Positions 6,316-7,960 of a stretch of DNA of 7,960 bases are shown here, one piece after another. The DNA is taken from NCBI GenBank assembly GCA_015066165.1, contig SVOX01000069.1:1-7960 (forward strand), in the 5' to 3' direction. A program made the position numbers and the translations under genes. The stretch comes from Oscillospiraceae bacterium. Lineage in GTDB: Bacteria; Bacillota; Clostridia; Oscillospirales; Acutalibacteraceae. The notes under the pieces are model-generated. The model worked only from the letters and a program-made list of their open reading frames with translations, ran no database searches and was not told the origin of the DNA. Position 1 is the first letter of the stretch. Every line of letters starts with the position of its first letter.

Positions 6316-6822
6316 ATGCAATCGTTAGATGTTATTTCAATAAATATCTGGCAAATTGTAGTATCGCTTTTAAACCTTGTGCTTCTTTTTCTGATTATAA
6401 AGAAATTTCTTTATAAACCGGTTAAAAAGATGCTCCAAGATAGACAAGCAACTATCGACAAACAATATAGCGATGCGCAAGATGCCAAAAATAAAGCTAT
6501 AGCAGATCAAAAAACTTATGAAGAAAAACTCTCTGCGGCAAAACTGGAAGCCGACGGAGTTATTTCGGCTGCAGTAGATACCGCAAAGGCACGTGAAAAA
6601 GAAATTTTGGCCGAAGCGAAACAAAAAGCAGAAGGTATTGTTATAAAAGCCGAAAACGATGCTAAACTTGCCGTACTTAAAGCAGAAGACAGCATCCGTC
6701 AAGAAATTATAAACGTTAGTACCGCTTTAAGCGAAAAGGTGCTTGAACGTGAAATTTCAAAAGACGACCACAAAAACTTTATTGATTCTTTTATCGATAA
6801 TTTAGGTGACAGCGATGAATAA
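6316..6822 (+). CDS. atpF: F1Fo ATP synthase subunit b
   Basis: This is the peripheral stalk subunit that anchors F1 to subunit a. The 168-residue protein has one N-terminal membrane helix (about 8-29) followed by the typical FLYKPVKKML..R linker (31-43). A long charged, Ala-, Lys- and Glu-rich helix follows, expected to form a right-handed coiled-coil dimer. The C-terminal segment (about 125-160, with ALSEKVLEREIS) matches the part that meets delta. Length is normal for a bacterial b subunit. The ATG lies 13 nt after the atpE stop, with AAGGAA (6301-6306) overlapping that stop region and AGG nearer the start. Its stop overlaps the start of atpH by 8 nt. No second b-type gene is seen between atpE and atpH, so a homodimeric stalk is expected. 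Confidence 0.96.
   Translation: MQSLDVISINIWQIVVSLLNLVLLFLIIKKFLYKPVKKMLQDRQATIDKQYSDAQDAKNKAIADQKTYEEKLSAAKLEADGVISAAVDTAKAREKEILAEAKQKAEGIVIKAENDAKLAVLKAEDSIRQEIINVSTALSEKVLEREISKDDHKNFIDSFIDNLGDSDE
6804..6809 (+). promoter_or_regulatory. Ribosome binding site of atpH inside the end of atpF
   Basis: AGGTGA lies 5 nt before the ATG at 6815-6817. It favours that ATG over the in-frame GTG at 6806, which is part of this site. Confidence 0.65.
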
Positions 6823-7342
6823 CACTAATAACGAATATTCAAAAGCGCTGTTTATATTAGCAACCGAAAAAGAGGCAATAGAAGAATACACCGACTGCCT
6901 TGAAAACATCAAAGCAGTTATAGAAGAGTCACCCGAATATCTTGAATACTTGTTCTCCCCTGCCGAACCGCTCTCTAACCGTTTAAATGCAATAGACCAA
7001 GCGTTTGTTTCGGCACCAGAGAATATAGTTTCGTTTTTAAAACTCTTGTGCGAAAACGGTCATATAAGGGAATTACCCCTTTTAATTGAAGATTTTTTCG
7101 ATTTAAAGAGAATTTACGAAAACAGTATTGTGGCCGAGGTGACTTCTGCTGTTGAGTTAACAAAATCTCAAAAACTTCGCCTTGAAGAAAAACTTTCCAA
7201 AATGGAAGGTAAAAACATCACCGCTATTTACAACGTAGATAAAAACCTTTTGGGCGGTATAAAAATCGAAGTTGGCGGCAAAACACTTGACGGCAGCACT
7301 TCCAAAAAACTCAGTTTAATCAAAGGAGCGATGAACGGATGA
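6815..7342 (+). CDS. atpH: F1Fo ATP synthase subunit delta
   Basis: This 175-residue subunit (OSCP homologue) joins the top of F1 to the b stalk. The N-terminal EYSKALFILA (7-16) matches the usual start of the helical domain, which binds alpha N-termini. The C-terminal block DKNLLGGIKIEVGGK followed by LDGS (142-161) matches the conserved GG and DGS pattern of the family. The ATG at 6815 is chosen because AGGTGA lies 5 nt upstream; the in-frame GTG at 6806 would add three residues but lies within that site. The gene overlaps atpF by 8 nt and atpA by 4 nt (ATGA), so translation of the three is probably coupled. Length and motifs are normal. Confidence 0.95.
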   Translation: MNNTNNEYSKALFILATEKEAIEEYTDCLENIKAVIEESPEYLEYLFSPAEPLSNRLNAIDQAFVSAPENIVSFLKLLCENGHIRELPLLIEDFFDLKRIYENSIVAEVTSAVELTKSQKLRLEEKLSKMEGKNITAIYNVDKNLLGGIKIEVGGKTLDGSTSKKLSLIKGAMNG

Positions 7343-7960
7343 ACAGTCCCTTTGAAATCAGCAAAATAATTAAAACTCAAATCGAAAACTACAATACCCG
7401 TGTTGATATGAAAGAAACCGGTAAGGTAATCCTTGTTGGTGACGGTATTGCACGTGTTTACGGTCTTAAAAACTGTATGGCTAACGAACTTTTAGAGTTT
7501 GAAGGCGGCAGTTTTGGTATTGCGCAAAACTTGGAAGAAGAAACCGTTTCGGTTGCCATTCTTTCAGATAAAAATGATATCCGTGAGGGTGTTACAGTAA
7601 CACGTACAGGCAAGGTTGTATCTGTACCTGTTGGTGAAAACCTTTTAGGACGTGTTGTAAATGCTTTGGGTGAGCCAATTGACGGCAAGGGCCCAATTGA
7701 ATATTCCGATACACGCCCCATTGAAAACGAAGCCCCCGGAATCATTGAACGTAAAAGCGTTAGCGTACCTCTCCAAACAGGTATTAAAGCGATTGACAGT
7801 ATGATTCCTATCGGCCGTGGTCAACGTGAACTTATTATAGGTGACCGCCAAACAGGTAAAACTGAAATTGCTATTGATACCATTATTAACCAAAAAAACA
7901 CAGGTGTTATTTGTATATACGTAGCCATTGGTCAAAAATCTACATCTGTTGCAAAACTTA
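7339..7960 (+). CDS. atpA: F1Fo ATP synthase subunit alpha, cut by the right edge
   Basis: The first 207 residues of the regulatory nucleotide-binding subunit of F1 are present; the family is about 500 residues, so some 60% lies beyond the window. The N-terminal beta-barrel region contains GKVILVGDGIARVYGL (28-43) and LLGRVVNALGEPIDGKG (102-118). The Walker A motif is GDRQTGKT (168-175) with Lys174 and Thr175. The conserved TGIKAIDSMIPIGRGQREL (147-165) lies just before it. The ATG overlaps the atpH stop in ATGA. AAAGGAG (7322-7328) lies 10 nt upstream, inside the end of atpH. The frame is intact to the last base and no unusual residue is seen in the motifs. Confidence 0.98.
   Translation, partial: MNSPFEISKIIKTQIENYNTRVDMKETGKVILVGDGIARVYGLKNCMANELLEFEGGSFGIAQNLEEETVSVAILSDKNDIREGVTVTRTGKVVSVPVGENLLGRVVNALGEPIDGKGPIEYSDTRPIENEAPGIIERKSVSVPLQTGIKAIDSMIPIGRGQRELIIGDRQTGKTEIAIDTIINQKNTGVICIYVAIGQKSTSVAKL

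Noticed and set aside
6806..6814. GTG start for atpH three codons upstream of the ATG.
   Set aside because: The GTG lies inside AGGTGA, which serves as the ribosome binding site for the ATG at 6815.

Overview
This window looks like a chromosome fragment of a low-GC, Gram-positive-type anaerobe, most likely a member of the Clostridia (Oscillospirales or a related gut lineage). The evidence is AT-rich coding with many ATA, TTA and AAA codons, strong AGGAGG-type ribosome binding sites with TTG and GTG starts, a clostridial-style atpI-B-E-F-H-A gene order, and a c subunit of sodium-binding type. The taxon is inferred from general gene character only.

The window holds two divergent gene clusters that share a 218-bp control region (4476-4693). 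Leftwards on the minus strand are three tightly packed genes: a MoxR-type AAA+ ATPase (3534-4475), a DUF58 membrane protein with a degenerate von Willebrand A-like core (2320-3516), and a large TgpA-type membrane protein with an extracytoplasmic transglutaminase-like domain (1-2323, running off the left edge). The last gene begins with GTG, overlaps the DUF58 stop, and contains no in-frame stop in the window. MoxR/DUF58/transglutaminase clusters are a widespread association, thought to act as a chaperone-plus-envelope module. The transglutaminase domain here keeps the catalytic Cys and Asp, but the expected His is a Tyr.

Rightwards on the plus strand is the start of the F1Fo ATP synthase operon: atpI, atpB (a), atpE (c), atpF (b), atpH (delta) and the first 207 codons of atpA (alpha), cut by the right edge. 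The remaining genes (atpG, atpD, atpC) would be expected beyond it. The c subunit has a glutamate in the first helix and the usual glutamate in the second, plus Thr, Thr and Tyr at the other ligand positions. This matches the 'two-carboxylate' sodium-binding c rings known from Fusobacterium nucleatum, so the enzyme is predicted to be Na+-coupled. Start signals also vary along the operon: a TTG start in a possible hairpin for the a subunit, and a near-consensus GGAGG with expression-biased codons for the c subunit, as the one-to-many stoichiometry requires.

I found no RNA genes, mobile elements, CRISPR arrays or long repeats. I do not see a wholly new system here. The points most worth following up are the missing transglutaminase histidine and the two-carboxylate c ring.
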